DNA of 64,000 bases. Origin: Pricia antarctica. Lineage in GTDB: Bacteria > Bacteroidota > Bacteroidia > Flavobacteriales > Flavobacteriaceae. Below the pieces are notes generated by a model, which saw only the letters and a list, made by a program, of their open reading frames with translations, had not been told where the DNA came from and did no database searches. Made by a program: the position numbers and the translations under genes. Positions within the stretch are counted from its first letter, which is position 1. The number at the start of each line of letters is the position of its first letter. This document shows, piece after piece, positions 27,311 through 37,679 of the stretch. The stretch is taken from contig NZ_FNAO01000001.1 in NCBI RefSeq assembly GCF_900101815.1, positions 639,344 to 703,343 on the forward strand. Reading direction: 5' to 3'.

Positions 27311-28942
27311 TTACAATGAAATCTCTCCCGCGGCCACTTTGCTAGCCATTATCAATGCATTATAAGCATTCACAATGTTTCCTGAAACCGATATTTTATT
27401 GAATGTTGCCGTGTTAGAGGTGTCTCCTCCCAAAACCACTTTCGCCTGTGGTGCGAGACCTGATTCCATCAAGATATGCTTAACCTGGGGCGCCGTCAAT
27501 TTTGGAAATTGCGAACGGATCAATGCCGCAACTCCTGCAACGGCCGGAGCCGCCATTGACGTACCTCCTTGAAACTCGTAGTCGTTACCCGGCATCGAGG
27601 AGTAAATGGCATCGCCAGGCGCGAAAACATCGACATTGACCTTTCCGTAATTAGAAAAAGAAGCTAACATTTCCGAACCGTAGTCGGAGTTTAATGCGCC
27701 AACGGTAATCACGTTGTCTGAAATTTCAGGACCATTGTCAATTTGATCATTGGGAAAGTTGGGATTGGCAGGGTCATCCAAATCGGCGCCCTCGTTACCT
27801 GCGGCATGTACAAAAAGCACGTCTTTATCTGCTGCATATTTAATGGCATCGTAGACCCATTCTGCATTTGGCGAAAAAGCCTTTCCAAAACTACCGTTGA
27901 TAATCTTGGCACCGTTGTCTACGGCATAGCGAATGCCCAAGGCAATATCTTTATCGTACTCATCTCCGTTGGGAACGGCACGAATGCTCATGATTTCTAC
28001 ATTATTGGCAACGCCCTCGACTCCTTTTCCATTACCGCGTTTGGCGGCAATGATACCGGCGACATGGGTGCCATGGCTTTCATCATCAGAGGTACTTTGT
28101 GGATTTCCATTGCCATATCCCAAATCAGTGATGTCGTACGGATTGTCACCCACTACTTTTCTTCCTTCAAAGGCTACATTGTAGTTGTATTCGATCTGTT
28201 CGGTAAAATGCGCGACACCCTCTTCCAATTGCTCCAGAACGGTTTCAATACTGTCCTCATAGGTCAGCATTTGGGTCAATATGCTTATGTTCTGCTGCAT
28301 GGCCGCATCTTCGGTCTTGATGCCTGCAAGGTCTTTTTGTGTATAGGATTCCTTACCGAGTTCTTTTTTCACCGCGGTATCGGCATTTTTTACGGCTTGC
28401 TGAATCTGTTCGTACCGCTGTTTTTGCTGTTGGGCATCGGCGTATTTTTTGTCGACTAGCGCCTTGGCCTTGGCCTGCGTGGCCGCATCGCCGAGTTTTA
28501 GCCTGACAATTCGGGCGGCTTCAAGTTGCTCATTGTATGAATCGCCCAAAAAATTATAACCGTGGATATCGTCGACGTAGCCGTTATGGTCATCATCTTT
28601 ATTATTGCCGGGTTTTTCGTCCTTGTTCGTCCAAAGTACGTCTGCGAGGTCTTCGTGCTTGAGGTCAATACCGGAGTCGAGTACCGCGACGATGACCTTG
28701 TCTCCTTTTTTATTTTTGATGAGTTCATCATAAGCTTTGTCCACACTCATACCGGGTATGGTGTCGGTGACCAGGTCAAGATGCCCCCAGTGTTCTTTTT
28801 CCGCGTCGGTCAGGTCCGATATTTTGAGTGGGGTGCTGTCGATATTTTCGATGGGCGTCGAGACTAATGTGGTAGCGCCGCATCCCATTAGTAAAAAGGA
28901 AGCTGAAAGAATTACTAGGAATTGAGGGAATTTTTGTGTCAT
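27311..28942 (-). CDS. S8 family subtilisin-like serine protease lipoprotein
   Basis: The 543-residue protein has a lipoprotein signal (ASFLLMGCGATT). The catalytic triad is visible: Asp in VAVLDSGIDLKHED (about 88), His in DESHGTHVAGI (about 290), and Ser in QGGTSMAAPAVAG (about 465). About 200 residues separate Asp and His, much more than the usual 30-40. The insert (about 140-270) is helical and rich in Ala, Gln and Lys. It is probably a surface- or periplasm-anchored protease. The gene is monocistronic; a TATCTTTG -7-like box on the minus strand lies at 29065-29072. Confidence 0.9.
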   Translation of the reverse strand: MTQKFPQFLVILSASFLLMGCGATTLVSTPIENIDSTPLKISDLTDAEKEHWGHLDLVTDTIPGMSVDKAYDELIKNKKGDKVIVAVLDSGIDLKHEDLADVLWTNKDEKPGNNKDDDHNGYVDDIHGYNFLGDSYNEQLEAARIVRLKLGDAATQAKAKALVDKKYADAQQQKQRYEQIQQAVKNADTAVKKELGKESYTQKDLAGIKTEDAAMQQNISILTQMLTYEDSIETVLEQLEEGVAHFTEQIEYNYNVAFEGRKVVGDNPYDITDLGYGNGNPQSTSDDESHGTHVAGIIAAKRGNGKGVEGVANNVEIMSIRAVPNGDEYDKDIALGIRYAVDNGAKIINGSFGKAFSPNAEWVYDAIKYAADKDVLFVHAAGNEGADLDDPANPNFPNDQIDNGPEISDNVITVGALNSDYGSEMLASFSNYGKVNVDVFAPGDAIYSSMPGNDYEFQGGTSMAAPAVAGVAALIRSQFPKLTAPQVKHILMESGLAPQAKVVLGGDTSNTATFNKISVSGNIVNAYNALIMASKVAAGEISL

Positions 28943-29536
28943 GTAAGGGATTTATGCTAAGGGTTATTTTTTTCTTTCCAAAGGGCAGGACTACCACACC
29001 GTTAACGTATTGGGACAACTGCAATTGGACTTGTCGAACGATTAGTTTTGCCGTTTTGAGGCCTCAAAGATAAGATTTAAGGGTCTTTTGAGGTATGAAT
29101 TATATCTCTTTTATGATTTTTAAGAGGATGAAATGTATCCGTATGATTTTTTGCAGCAGGCAATTTACACATTTTATGTCAAATCATGGCGTAAAGCGTT
29201 ACTGTGGAAGTATTGATTATCACTAATTCGGGTTTGTTATATAGGGCTCAATTATTTGGTATAACATTCTCAAACGCTCCCTCATAGTACCAATAAATGC
29301 TTGTGCTTCGCATTTTTCGTATACGATTTTGATCAGGTTTAGTAACTATGGTTGTCGTAAACTCGATAACTCAAGCGGGACATTATTTTTTTAAGATTTA
29401 TAAAAGGATGCCATTCCGCGTAAAATGTAATGATTGGTATCTTTATTTCGATGGGAGTATTTTTGCTCAGTGAAACCCGGCAAAACGGCAATTTCATAGA
29501 GCCTTACAGAGAACCAGTGAGTCTCACAGAGGACAC
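28943..29536. other. Long intergenic region without a convincing gene
   Basis: Upstream of the S8 protease these 594 bp show no supported gene. The minus-strand TATCTTTG at 29065-29072 may be the protease promoter. An imperfect hairpin formed by CCTCAAAGA and TCTTTTGAGG spans 29062-29092 and overlaps that box. The rest is AT-rich. Confidence 0.4.
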
Positions 29537-30457
29537 TCAACTGAAAATCTCGCTAAAACTAAAAACGGTATCAAGCCGTACCCCCTTCTCCGTATTTTTG
29601 ACCGTACAGATTTCATTACGTGCGTCATGTTCCAAAAACAGATAATACCCATTTTCGGCCGCGGCGTTCAAAAATCGGGACTTTTCTTCTAAGGTCAACA
29701 GCGGTCGGGTATCAAATCCCATGACGTAAGGCAGGGGAATATGGCCCACCGTGGGGAGTAAATCCGCAACGAAGACCAGCTTTTTCCCTTGATAATCTAT
29801 ATAGGGCAACATCTGTTTAGCGGTATGTCCGTCTACAAATAATAGACCAAAGCCTAGTTCGGAGTTTTCGACAAAGCTTCCTTTACGAATATCGACGAAT
29901 GCGGCACCCCTTTCGGGGGAATCGGTGTTCGAGGGTAGGGGACCCGGAACGGATAAAAATTTCAACTGCCCACTTTCCTGCATAGGTAGTAGGTTTTCTT
30001 TTAAAAAGGATGCCTTTTCGCGGGCATTCGGATGAATGGCCCATTCCCAATGGGCTTCGTTCGTCCAATAGACAGCGTTTTTGAAAGCGGCTTCGTATCC
30101 CGTGCGATTCTTGTTCCATTTAATGCATCCGCCACAATGGTCAAAATGCAAATGGGTCAGGAACACGTCGGTAATATCATCGCGATGAAAGCCATGTTTA
30201 GCTAACGATCCATCCAAAGAAAAATCGCCAAAACGGTAATAATAACCAAAGAACTTATCGGATTGCTTGTCGCCCATACCGGTGTCGATCAATATCAACC
30301 GGTCGCCGTCCTCGATCAAAAGGCAACGGGCCGACATATCGATCATATTGTTGATATCTGCAGGGTTCGTTTTTTGCCACAAGCTCTTTGGCACCACGCC
30401 GAACATGGCACCGCCGTCGAGCTTGAAATTACCGGTTTCTATGGGATAGAGGGTCAT
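29537..30457 (-). CDS. MBL-fold metallo-hydrolase
   Basis: The 306-residue protein has the metallo-beta-lactamase fold: DTGMGDK (58-64), the zinc motif THLHFDHCGG (101-110), later His and Asp in VDGHTAKQ and FVADLLPT, and His near the end in FLEHDARNE. There is no signal peptide. The layout resembles quorum-quenching lactonase and related cytosolic hydrolases; the substrate is unknown. It is divergent from the antiporter gene. Confidence 0.85.
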   Translation of the reverse strand: MTLYPIETGNFKLDGGAMFGVVPKSLWQKTNPADINNMIDMSARCLLIEDGDRLILIDTGMGDKQSDKFFGYYYRFGDFSLDGSLAKHGFHRDDITDVFLTHLHFDHCGGCIKWNKNRTGYEAAFKNAVYWTNEAHWEWAIHPNAREKASFLKENLLPMQESGQLKFLSVPGPLPSNTDSPERGAAFVDIRKGSFVENSELGFGLLFVDGHTAKQMLPYIDYQGKKLVFVADLLPTVGHIPLPYVMGFDTRPLLTLEEKSRFLNAAAENGYYLFLEHDARNEICTVKNTEKGVRLDTVFSFSEIFS

Positions 30458-30718
30458 AATTGAAAAATAGGAGTCTGCAAATTAAGAAAACTATGATTAG
30501 ATTCATTTACGGAACTGGCTTTTATTCGGTTTCAGGATGGAAACAAATCCTATTTTAGTTTCAAAGGATGAAGCATAAAAATTTTAGGTTTTATTCCCAG
30601 TACATACACTTCTGTTAAATTTTCACCAAGCTTTCACCAAAGAATATCCTGCCAAAAAATACACTATTTTAGCCTTGCCGAACCTTTCCGGATATAACAT
30701 CCCTAAAACCCCATTCGT

Positions 30719-32728
30719 ATGGACGATATTTCAGAAAGTTTTAGGTTGCCGTGGCAGAACCCGGTGCTGATCTTCTCCTTGATACTTTTTATCATTTTGA
30801 TCGCTCCGACCGTGTTGAACCGGTTGAAGATACCCGGTATTATTGGGCTGATTATATCTGGGGCGATTATTGGTCCGCACGGATTCAATTTACTGGAAAA
30901 AGGACTTTTTACCGAGGTTTTCTCGACGGTCGGTCTTCTCTACATCATGTTTATAGCCGGACTAGAACTCGATATGAACGAGTTCAAGGCACATCGGAAC
31001 CGCAGCATTACCTTCGGATTCTTCTCCTTTGCGATTCCCCTCGGCATCGGATTTCCCGTGTGCTATTTTCTGCTGGACTACGATTTTTATGCCAGTCTTT
31101 TAACGGCCAGCATGTTCGCCACACATACTTTGGTGACCTACCCTATCGTGAGTAGGCTGAGGGTGTCCAATAACCCCGCTGTCGCCGTCACGGTGGGGGG
31201 GACGATTCTTACCGATACAGCGGTTCTAGTACTATTGGCCGTTATCGTCGGGGCGCATAAGGGAAGTCTTTCACTGGAATTTTGGATACGCTTGATCCTA
31301 TCCTTGGCCATTTTTATGGGGATTATGTTCTATATCGTGCCTAAAATCACGAAGTGGTTCTTCAAAAAAATGGCCAGTGAAAAATACGCGCATTTTATTT
31401 TTGTGCTTTCGATGGTTTTTCTTGCGGCCTTCTTGGCGCAACTAGCCGGTGTTGAGGCAATTATTGGAGCGTTTGTGGCCGGATTGGCCTTAAACCCGCT
31501 CATTCCAAATAGTTCGGTGCTGTTCAATCGCATCGAATTTATCGGCAATGCGCTTTTTATTCCCTTCTTCTTAATCAGTGTTGGGATGTTGGTGGATGTG
31601 AGTGTCCTCTTTAACGGGACGTGGGCCCTAATCGTTGCTGGAGCCCTGATTGTGGTAGCCATTTCCGGCAAATGGCTGGCTTCGTTCCTTACCCAAAAAG
31701 TATTCAACTATTCAAAATCGGAAAGGCAGTTGATTTTTGGTCTGAGCAATGCACATGCGGCGGCAACTCTGGCTATCATTTTGGTGGGATATCGCGAAGG
31801 TATTCTGGACATTAACATACTGAACGGGACCATTGTACTGATTTTGGTTACCTGCGTAGTTGCTTCTTTCGCGACCGAACGGGCTGCCAAAAAGGTGCTG
31901 ATTTCAACAGGGCAGGCGGATGAAGTACGGAGTTCAGAAACCAATGCGGCTGAAAGGCTTCTTATACCTATCATTAATACGGCCAATATGGAAAGGGCGC
32001 TTGAATTTGCCGTTTTAATAAAAGAAAAAAGGTCAACTTTCCCTATTTCGATTTTGACCGTGGTACCCAATAATACGGAAGCCGAAAATAATATTGCTAC
32101 TGCCCGCCGGACGTTGGAGGATTTTGTCTACGAAACGACCGCATTGGAATCTTCCGTAGAGGTGATTGCAACGATAGACCACAATGCGTCAAGCGGAATT
32201 GCCAGGGTCGCAAAAGAAATTATGTCGAACATCATTATTTTAGGATGGCCACGAAAGACAGGATTCATGGATAAAATCGTTGGCGGAAAGATGGACATTA
32301 TTCTTGGCGGCACCGGAAAGACTATTTTTATATGTCATTTTGAACAGCCCTTACCCAATCACCAGCGCCTAGTTGTAGCCGTTCCCGCATTGGGGGAACT
32401 GGAAAGCGGTTTCAGTATTTGGTTGCTAAAAATGGCACAGCTATCTCAAGAATTGACAACACCCATTCACTATTATTGTAACGAAAACACGCAAAAGGGC
32501 ATCCTCAAGTTTTTAAAATCACGCCGGATCAACAATAAATCGACTTTTCACGATTTGTCGCATTGGGAATCGTTCGTTGAAAATCCCCATAAAACCGGCC
32601 CACAGGATCTTTGCGTGATCGTGGCCGCTAGGGACGGATCTGTATCTTATACGCGGACTATGGAAAACCTGGCCGTTAAGATCGATACCGCCATTAAAGC
32701 AACGAGTAAAATAATCGTTTATCCTTGA
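30719..32728 (+). CDS. CPA2-type cation:proton antiporter with C-terminal universal-stress-like domain
   Basis: This 669-residue protein has about 12-13 membrane helices (residues 15-395) with the CPA2 patterns GLIISGAIIGPHGFNLL, FIAGLELDMNEF, and FGLSNAHAAATLAI. The C-terminal ~260 residues are soluble and resemble paired USP domains, e.g. ERLLIPIINTANMERALEFA and IARVAKEIMSNIIILGWP. Family knowledge: such antiporters exchange Na+ or K+ for H+ in the inner membrane. The next gene is another antiporter in the same direction 136 bp downstream. Confidence 0.9.
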   Translation: MDDISESFRLPWQNPVLIFSLILFIILIAPTVLNRLKIPGIIGLIISGAIIGPHGFNLLEKGLFTEVFSTVGLLYIMFIAGLELDMNEFKAHRNRSITFGFFSFAIPLGIGFPVCYFLLDYDFYASLLTASMFATHTLVTYPIVSRLRVSNNPAVAVTVGGTILTDTAVLVLLAVIVGAHKGSLSLEFWIRLILSLAIFMGIMFYIVPKITKWFFKKMASEKYAHFIFVLSMVFLAAFLAQLAGVEAIIGAFVAGLALNPLIPNSSVLFNRIEFIGNALFIPFFLISVGMLVDVSVLFNGTWALIVAGALIVVAISGKWLASFLTQKVFNYSKSERQLIFGLSNAHAAATLAIILVGYREGILDINILNGTIVLILVTCVVASFATERAAKKVLISTGQADEVRSSETNAAERLLIPIINTANMERALEFAVLIKEKRSTFPISILTVVPNNTEAENNIATARRTLEDFVYETTALESSVEVIATIDHNASSGIARVAKEIMSNIIILGWPRKTGFMDKIVGGKMDIILGGTGKTIFICHFEQPLPNHQRLVVAVPALGELESGFSIWLLKMAQLSQELTTPIHYYCNENTQKGILKFLKSRRINNKSTFHDLSHWESFVENPHKTGPQDLCVIVAARDGSVSYTRTMENLAVKIDTAIKATSKIIVYP

Positions 32729-32864
32729 TATGCTGTGTGTTCCGATACTACCCCTAAAATTGCATGGCTCTTTCTATCTTTATTTTGATGTATTCCGCAT
32801 GGAGTTCGCCGTAAGAACCGCTACTTTCAAATAAAAAGAGTATTTTTCAAAAAAATTGTAATCT

Positions 32865-34763
32865 ATGGTAGAACTGGCCGGAATCGTCGTACTCGGAATC
32901 ATTGCCCAATGGGTTGCGTGGCGTTTTAAGCTGCCAGCTATCTTGCCCTTGATATTGATCGGGCTTTTGGTAGGCCCTATCGCGACATTGTTAACCGAAA
33001 ACGGTCAAAAATTGATAGAACCGATATGGAACGGTGAACAAGGCCTGTTCCCCGGCGAAAGCCTGTACTATTTCGTTTCCTTGGCCATCGGTATTATCCT
33101 TTTTGAAGGAGGGCTTACGCTGAGGCGCGGCGATATTGCCAACATTGGGCCGGTAATCACCAAGTTGATAACCGTGGGGAGTGCAGTCACCTTTTTTTTC
33201 GCGGGGATTGCCGCCCATTTTCTTTTTGATCTCAGCTGGCAGATATCCTTTCTTTTTTCGGCTTTGATCATTGTTACGGGTCCAACGGTTATTACGCCCA
33301 TCCTCAGGAACATCCCCTTAAAAAAGGATGTGTCCGCTGTTCTAAGATGGGAAGGGATCTTAATCGACCCCCTTGGGGCGTTAGTGGCGGTCTTGGTGTT
33401 CGAATTTATTAGCGTGGGCGAGGGACACGCCTATACCAAGACTGCGTTCATAGATTTCGGAAAAATCTTACTGTTCGGTTTTGCCTTCGGTTTTACGTTC
33501 GCGCATGCACTGATGTTCGCCATCAAGAAAAAGTTTGTTCCCCATTACTTGCTCAACGTGGTTTCACTTTCGACGGTATTGTTGGTCTTTGTGGTTTCTG
33601 ATGCCTTTGCGCACGAATCCGGGCTATTGGCGGTAGTGATCATGGGGATGGTCATGGGCAATTCTAACCTGCCCAATTTGAAGGAATTGCTCTATTTTAA
33701 GGAATCTCTAAGCGTCTTGCTTGTTTCCATATTATTTGTCCTTTTGGCGGCAAACATCAACCTTGCGGATCTGGAATTGCTCTATAATTGGAATACCGTT
33801 ATTCTGTTCGCCATCATCGTATTCCTGATTAGGCCTTTGGGGGTATTTCTCAGCACTTGGGGATCTAAACTCAAATGGAACGAAAAGATCTTTATCAGTT
33901 GGGTAGGTCCCAGGGGTATCGTGGCCGCGGGTATCGCCTCGCTCTTCGGATCAAAACTCATTCAGGGCGGAGAACCCGGGGCGGAATATATTACCCCTTT
34001 GGTGTTTATGATCGTTCTGGGTACGGTACTGCTGAATGCCACAACGGCGCGGGTTTTTGCAAAAATGGTAGGCGTATTTTTGACGAAATCAGAGGGCATT
34101 CTAATTCTTGGGGCCTCAAAGGCATCGCGACTGATTGCGGATTACATCCATAGAAATAACCGGCATGTGGTCTTAATAGACAACAACCAGAACAACGTGG
34201 CGAAGGCTACAAAATTGGGATTGGAAGCGTTGACGGCGAATATCTATTCCGATACGTTGACCGATAACATCGAATTGAACGACATAGGCTATCTGATGGC
34301 CTTGACCGGCAACTCCGATATCAATGAATATGCCATAGAGAAATTTACCAAGCAATTTGGGGAAAACGGATCGTTTCGCCTTGTAAATGCGGAGGAGATG
34401 AACGACCCTGAAAACAATCCAAAAGAGGGTCTATTTTCCCACACCGACGACTTTATCAAAATGACCGAGACCGCCAGAAAATATCCTGCCGTACACGAAA
34501 TCGAACTGAAGGATGAAGAACATTATGAAGGTTTGATCGAAATGATAAAGGCCGAAAATTACACGATACCTATCCTCTTAAAAACCCCTGAAGGCGATTT
34601 AAAGATCATTTCTTCGTACAGCACTGAATTCAATGACATCACCGAAGGCTCTAAATTGGTCTATTTGGGAAAAATTATTGACGTTGAAAAATCGTTGGAT
34701 GATGAAGATGATGAAGTAGTCGAGAAAGACCTAGATGCTACAGAAGAACTTAATGAAAATTAG
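32865..34763 (+). CDS. CPA1-type Na+/H+ antiporter (NhaP-like) with TrkA-N domain
   Basis: This 632-residue protein has about 12 helices (5-400), including GIILFEGGLTLRRGDI, SALIIVTGPTVITPILRN, WEGILIDPLGAL and SWVGPRGIVAAGIASLF, which match NhaP/CPA1. A cytosolic TrkA-N nucleotide-binding domain begins near residue 412 (GILILGASKASRLIADY, VVLIDNNQNNV). A TrkA-C-like part follows, and the end is very acidic (DDEDDEVVEKDLD). Nucleotide gating is likely. It probably exports Na+ in a marine cell. Confidence 0.9.
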   Translation: MVELAGIVVLGIIAQWVAWRFKLPAILPLILIGLLVGPIATLLTENGQKLIEPIWNGEQGLFPGESLYYFVSLAIGIILFEGGLTLRRGDIANIGPVITKLITVGSAVTFFFAGIAAHFLFDLSWQISFLFSALIIVTGPTVITPILRNIPLKKDVSAVLRWEGILIDPLGALVAVLVFEFISVGEGHAYTKTAFIDFGKILLFGFAFGFTFAHALMFAIKKKFVPHYLLNVVSLSTVLLVFVVSDAFAHESGLLAVVIMGMVMGNSNLPNLKELLYFKESLSVLLVSILFVLLAANINLADLELLYNWNTVILFAIIVFLIRPLGVFLSTWGSKLKWNEKIFISWVGPRGIVAAGIASLFGSKLIQGGEPGAEYITPLVFMIVLGTVLLNATTARVFAKMVGVFLTKSEGILILGASKASRLIADYIHRNNRHVVLIDNNQNNVAKATKLGLEALTANIYSDTLTDNIELNDIGYLMALTGNSDINEYAIEKFTKQFGENGSFRLVNAEEMNDPENNPKEGLFSHTDDFIKMTETARKYPAVHEIELKDEEHYEGLIEMIKAENYTIPILLKTPEGDLKIISSYSTEFNDITEGSKLVYLGKIIDVEKSLDDEDDEVVEKDLDATEELNEN

Positions 34764-34877
34764 GATTGCATAAAAAGGGGCCTTCCGATAAATCAGGTCC
34801 TGATTTTCAAAGTTTCGTAAAATATCTCCCTGTAATCAAGGCACTTTATTTCTAGACAGCTCCTTAGTTTTTGAATA

Positions 34878-35108
34878 TTAGCCCGAAAAGGGCAAAGCTT
34901 TACGGACACATATTGAAATATCGTTTTGTTCGATGACGTAATTGTCTCCAGATGCCAGTCGAAAGAAGTGGATCGATGATTCTCTTATAATCTTGTTCGC
35001 CAAGAGTTCCTTATCGACTTCGCCGCTCTCTTGTCGCCATATAAAAATGGAATGCTGTTCGATTTCAACCACGCGGTGTTTGGCCGTAAAATGTGCTATG
35101 TAGGTCAT
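34878..35108 (-). CDS. Small hypothetical protein
   Basis: A 76-residue protein (starting MTYIAHFTAKHRVVEIEQ; a second ATG lies one codon upstream). It has a mix of strands and helices, no signal peptide and no motif that I recognise. It is probably cytosolic. Support is the clean frame and reasonable composition only, so it may not be a true gene. Confidence 0.4.
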   Translation of the reverse strand: MTYIAHFTAKHRVVEIEQHSIFIWRQESGEVDKELLANKIIRESSIHFFRLASGDNYVIEQNDISICVRKALPFSG

Positions 35109-35358
35109 CATGGATTTGGGGGCTGAATTTTTATAATGAACTCTTATAAAAGGTATCCGATTAAAACAGCAATCGATGTAAAAAATTGTTTTGGGATGTG
35201 TTAATTCCGATAAAAGGGGAGTATCACCATGACAACCGACTTTTTTGTTTTTTGGTGCTTGCGTTTTTGATTTTATATACAGGAAGTTGCTTAGTACGGC
35301 CTGTATTTTCTAAAGCTGTCTTCCAATTTTGAAATGGAAGGGGTGTTTATTTTAATGC

Positions 35359-35388
35359 AAAAGGCATCCTATAAACAGGATGCCTTTT
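35359..35388. terminator. Bidirectional rho-independent terminator
   Basis: A perfect 12-bp stem AAAAGGCATCCT / AGGATGCCTTTT with a six-base loop lies 40 bp past the fasciclin gene. T runs flank it in both directions. It ends the minus-strand fasciclin transcript. The rest of the 35109-35428 gap shows nothing. Confidence 0.8.
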
Positions 35389-35428
35389 ATCGTAATTGAC
35401 ATAATAAAGTGTCTTAAAGAGATATTAT

Positions 35429-37063
35429 TTAGTTAATGCCATCATCCTCGTTCAAAGAGTTTATGAAGGCAACGGCGCTTTCTGGCAACAAGACTTTGTC
35501 GATAACATGAGCTACGCCATTTCTGGCCAATGCATCCGCAGAAGCTATATTCGCGTTGACATTATTGGTTGCATCCCCGATAACAAAAGTATCTGTTCCG
35601 ACAACACTGATAATGCTTATATCACTCCCGGCAACAGTAGTTATATCCCCAGCGGCTAAATCGGCACTAGCCACTTTTCCTTCTATCACGTGGTAAAGCA
35701 AGATTTCTTTAAGAAGCGCCTTTTCTGCATCCGTATCAAAACTAGCTATGCTTGTGTAGTCAGCTCCCATTGCGTCCAATAACACTTGAAAAGCGGCATT
35801 GGTCGGAGCAAGAACAGTAGCTGGTTTGAAATAGGTGAAATTTTCAGGGGTGCTGCGTTGTGCGAAATCGTCATCTTCTTCATCCTCGCCCTGAACAAAG
35901 CTCTCATTTGTGATGTCAGCAAAAGTAGTGACAAGATCGGTAGCGGCCAATGCCTCTTCCAATGTACTTAAGCCGGGTTCTCTTGTTACTATAGACGCTA
36001 AATCTTCGGTTTGAAGCAATGCTAAAAAGTCAAGGACCGATTGTGGCAAAAGCACTTTGTCGATAATCTGGACAAAGCCATTTTTGGCTGCGATATCGGC
36101 AGTCACCGTACCTGCGTTTACAGCTGTGGCGTCTCCGAAAGCAAAACCGCCATTTTCAGCAATAACCTCAACAGAGTTTTCCTCTAAAGCCGTATCCGCT
36201 TGACCGGCCATCAATTCGCTAGAGGGTAACACATGATACTTCAAGATATCACCCAACAGAGCGATTTCGGTAGCGTTATCGAAATCATCCAAGCTGTTGT
36301 AATCATCACCCAGCGACTCTAAAAGGTCTGCAAAGGCAGCATTGTTCGGCGCTAATACTGTAGCTGAATCCAATCCCGTTACAGTACCTACTAAATCGGT
36401 CTTTTTTAAGGCGCTAACCAATATAGTCAAATCCTCGGTGCTGGTCGCCCATTCCAAGATAGTAGGCCGGACTTCAATACTCAAGGTTTCGATGACCCCT
36501 TGCGGTAAAAGAATCTTATCTATAAAATGAACGATACCATTAGGCGCAGAGGAATTACTAAAAGAAACTGCAGCGCCTGTTTCGGTCTGAGGTAAATCGG
36601 TGGCATCCAATATTTGAATATTACCGTCTTCGTCAATGCTTACCGTGAGTTCGTCACCCATTACCGTAGACAAAGCCTGGCCATCGGTAAGGCTGTCAGC
36701 GTCGGCTTCACCGGCCACTACATGGTAGGTCAGGATCGTTGATAGCAATGTAGGGTCGATATTGTCCAATAATGCTGTCGAATTTGCGTATCCGAGTTCC
36801 TTGGCCAATGCGGTAAAGGCCGAGTTTTTTGGCGCAAAAATCGTAAATGGACCAGCTCCTTGCAAGGTGGTAGGCAAGTCGCCAGAAGCTGCTTTAAGGG
36901 CGGCCCCTAAGGATGATAAGTTACCGTTTGCGGCGATGACATCGTTTACCGAATTTATTTCGCTTTCCGCCAAGTTAATGTTTCCTTCATCCTCATCACA
37001 GGAGTTTAGCGCAAACAAGGCGAATACCATGAGAAAAATGTGTAACGTTCTAAATTTTGTCAT
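35429..37063 (-). CDS. Fasciclin (FAS1) domain lipoprotein with four repeats
   Basis: The 544-residue protein has a lipoprotein signal (LMVFALFALNSCDEDE) and four FAS1 domains of about 125-150 residues. Each shows a TVLAPNNAAF-type motif (e.g. FTIFAPKNSAFTAL, ATVLAPNNAAFADL, ATVLAPTNAAFQVL), YHV in the middle and a terminal NGIVHFIDKILLP-type motif. Domain 3 has a partly degenerate H1 motif. FAS1 proteins mediate cell adhesion or matrix contacts. The protein is acidic and likely surface exposed. The gene is monocistronic with its own terminator. Confidence 0.88.
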   Translation of the reverse strand: MTKFRTLHIFLMVFALFALNSCDEDEGNINLAESEINSVNDVIAANGNLSSLGAALKAASGDLPTTLQGAGPFTIFAPKNSAFTALAKELGYANSTALLDNIDPTLLSTILTYHVVAGEADADSLTDGQALSTVMGDELTVSIDEDGNIQILDATDLPQTETGAAVSFSNSSAPNGIVHFIDKILLPQGVIETLSIEVRPTILEWATSTEDLTILVSALKKTDLVGTVTGLDSATVLAPNNAAFADLLESLGDDYNSLDDFDNATEIALLGDILKYHVLPSSELMAGQADTALEENSVEVIAENGGFAFGDATAVNAGTVTADIAAKNGFVQIIDKVLLPQSVLDFLALLQTEDLASIVTREPGLSTLEEALAATDLVTTFADITNESFVQGEDEEDDDFAQRSTPENFTYFKPATVLAPTNAAFQVLLDAMGADYTSIASFDTDAEKALLKEILLYHVIEGKVASADLAAGDITTVAGSDISIISVVGTDTFVIGDATNNVNANIASADALARNGVAHVIDKVLLPESAVAFINSLNEDDGIN

Positions 37064-37679
37064 TATAAAATGAGTTTTTGGTTAATAATATTGTTCTACA
37101 ACGGTTCAAGGTGCTTATTATTATATTTGGCAGTCAAAATCTTACAATCAACTGTCTTGAATATAAGAATATTCGGAGAGTTAATAAAATAAAATACTAC
37201 ATATTCCGGTTTATAGAATCTCTGATGATTTAATTGGCGTACACGCTTCATCCAAATTGGAAAAAGTATATGGGATTGGATTTCGTCTGCGGAATATGAT
37301 TTTTCTTGCCAAAACCTATAGTCAAGACATGTTAGGCATAAGTTTGAATATGATATGAATTGCATAAAGGCAATACTTCAACGCTCAATTTGGAAGGGTA
37401 TTTAGTTAAATACGTTTCTTATTACAATTCGCACAAAAAAAAGACATCCCAATTTTAGGATGTCTTTTATCTTGAATTTCCAGTTAGCCTTTCTAACCAA
37501 AGCGGCCTACGGACATTCGGTATAGAATATTTATTTGCCCACCTCTTTGTTCAATGATTTCATAAAGATAATGGGATTCTCGGGACGGGTCAGATTCAGG
37601 TATCGATCAAGTTCTTAAGGGGTTATAGCAACAAAAAAATTCTTTTTTCGTAAAACCTCAAGCTATCTCATTAGGCTTT
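37064..37679. other. Intergenic region, no supported gene
   Basis: These 616 bp between the fasciclin gene and lepA have no convincing gene. They contain the lepA terminator at 37435-37468. Confidence 0.4.
37435..37468 (-). terminator. Rho-independent terminator (minus strand, likely for lepA)
   Basis: Stem AAGACATCC / GGATGTCTT with an eight-base loop. Read on the minus strand it is followed by eight T residues (A run at 37435-37442). It lies about 210 bp downstream of the lepA stop. Confidence 0.75.

Noticed and set aside
27743..28459. 238-codon open frame on the plus strand
   Set aside because: Antisense to the S8 protease with an intact catalytic triad.
29430..29645. 71-codon plus-strand frame
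   Set aside because: Overlaps the 3' end of the MBL-fold gene by more than 100 bp and has no family pattern.
37096..37365. 89-codon minus-strand frame in the lepA-fasciclin gap
   Set aside because: Unusual composition, no homology signal recognised, no clear ribosome binding site; regarded as chance.
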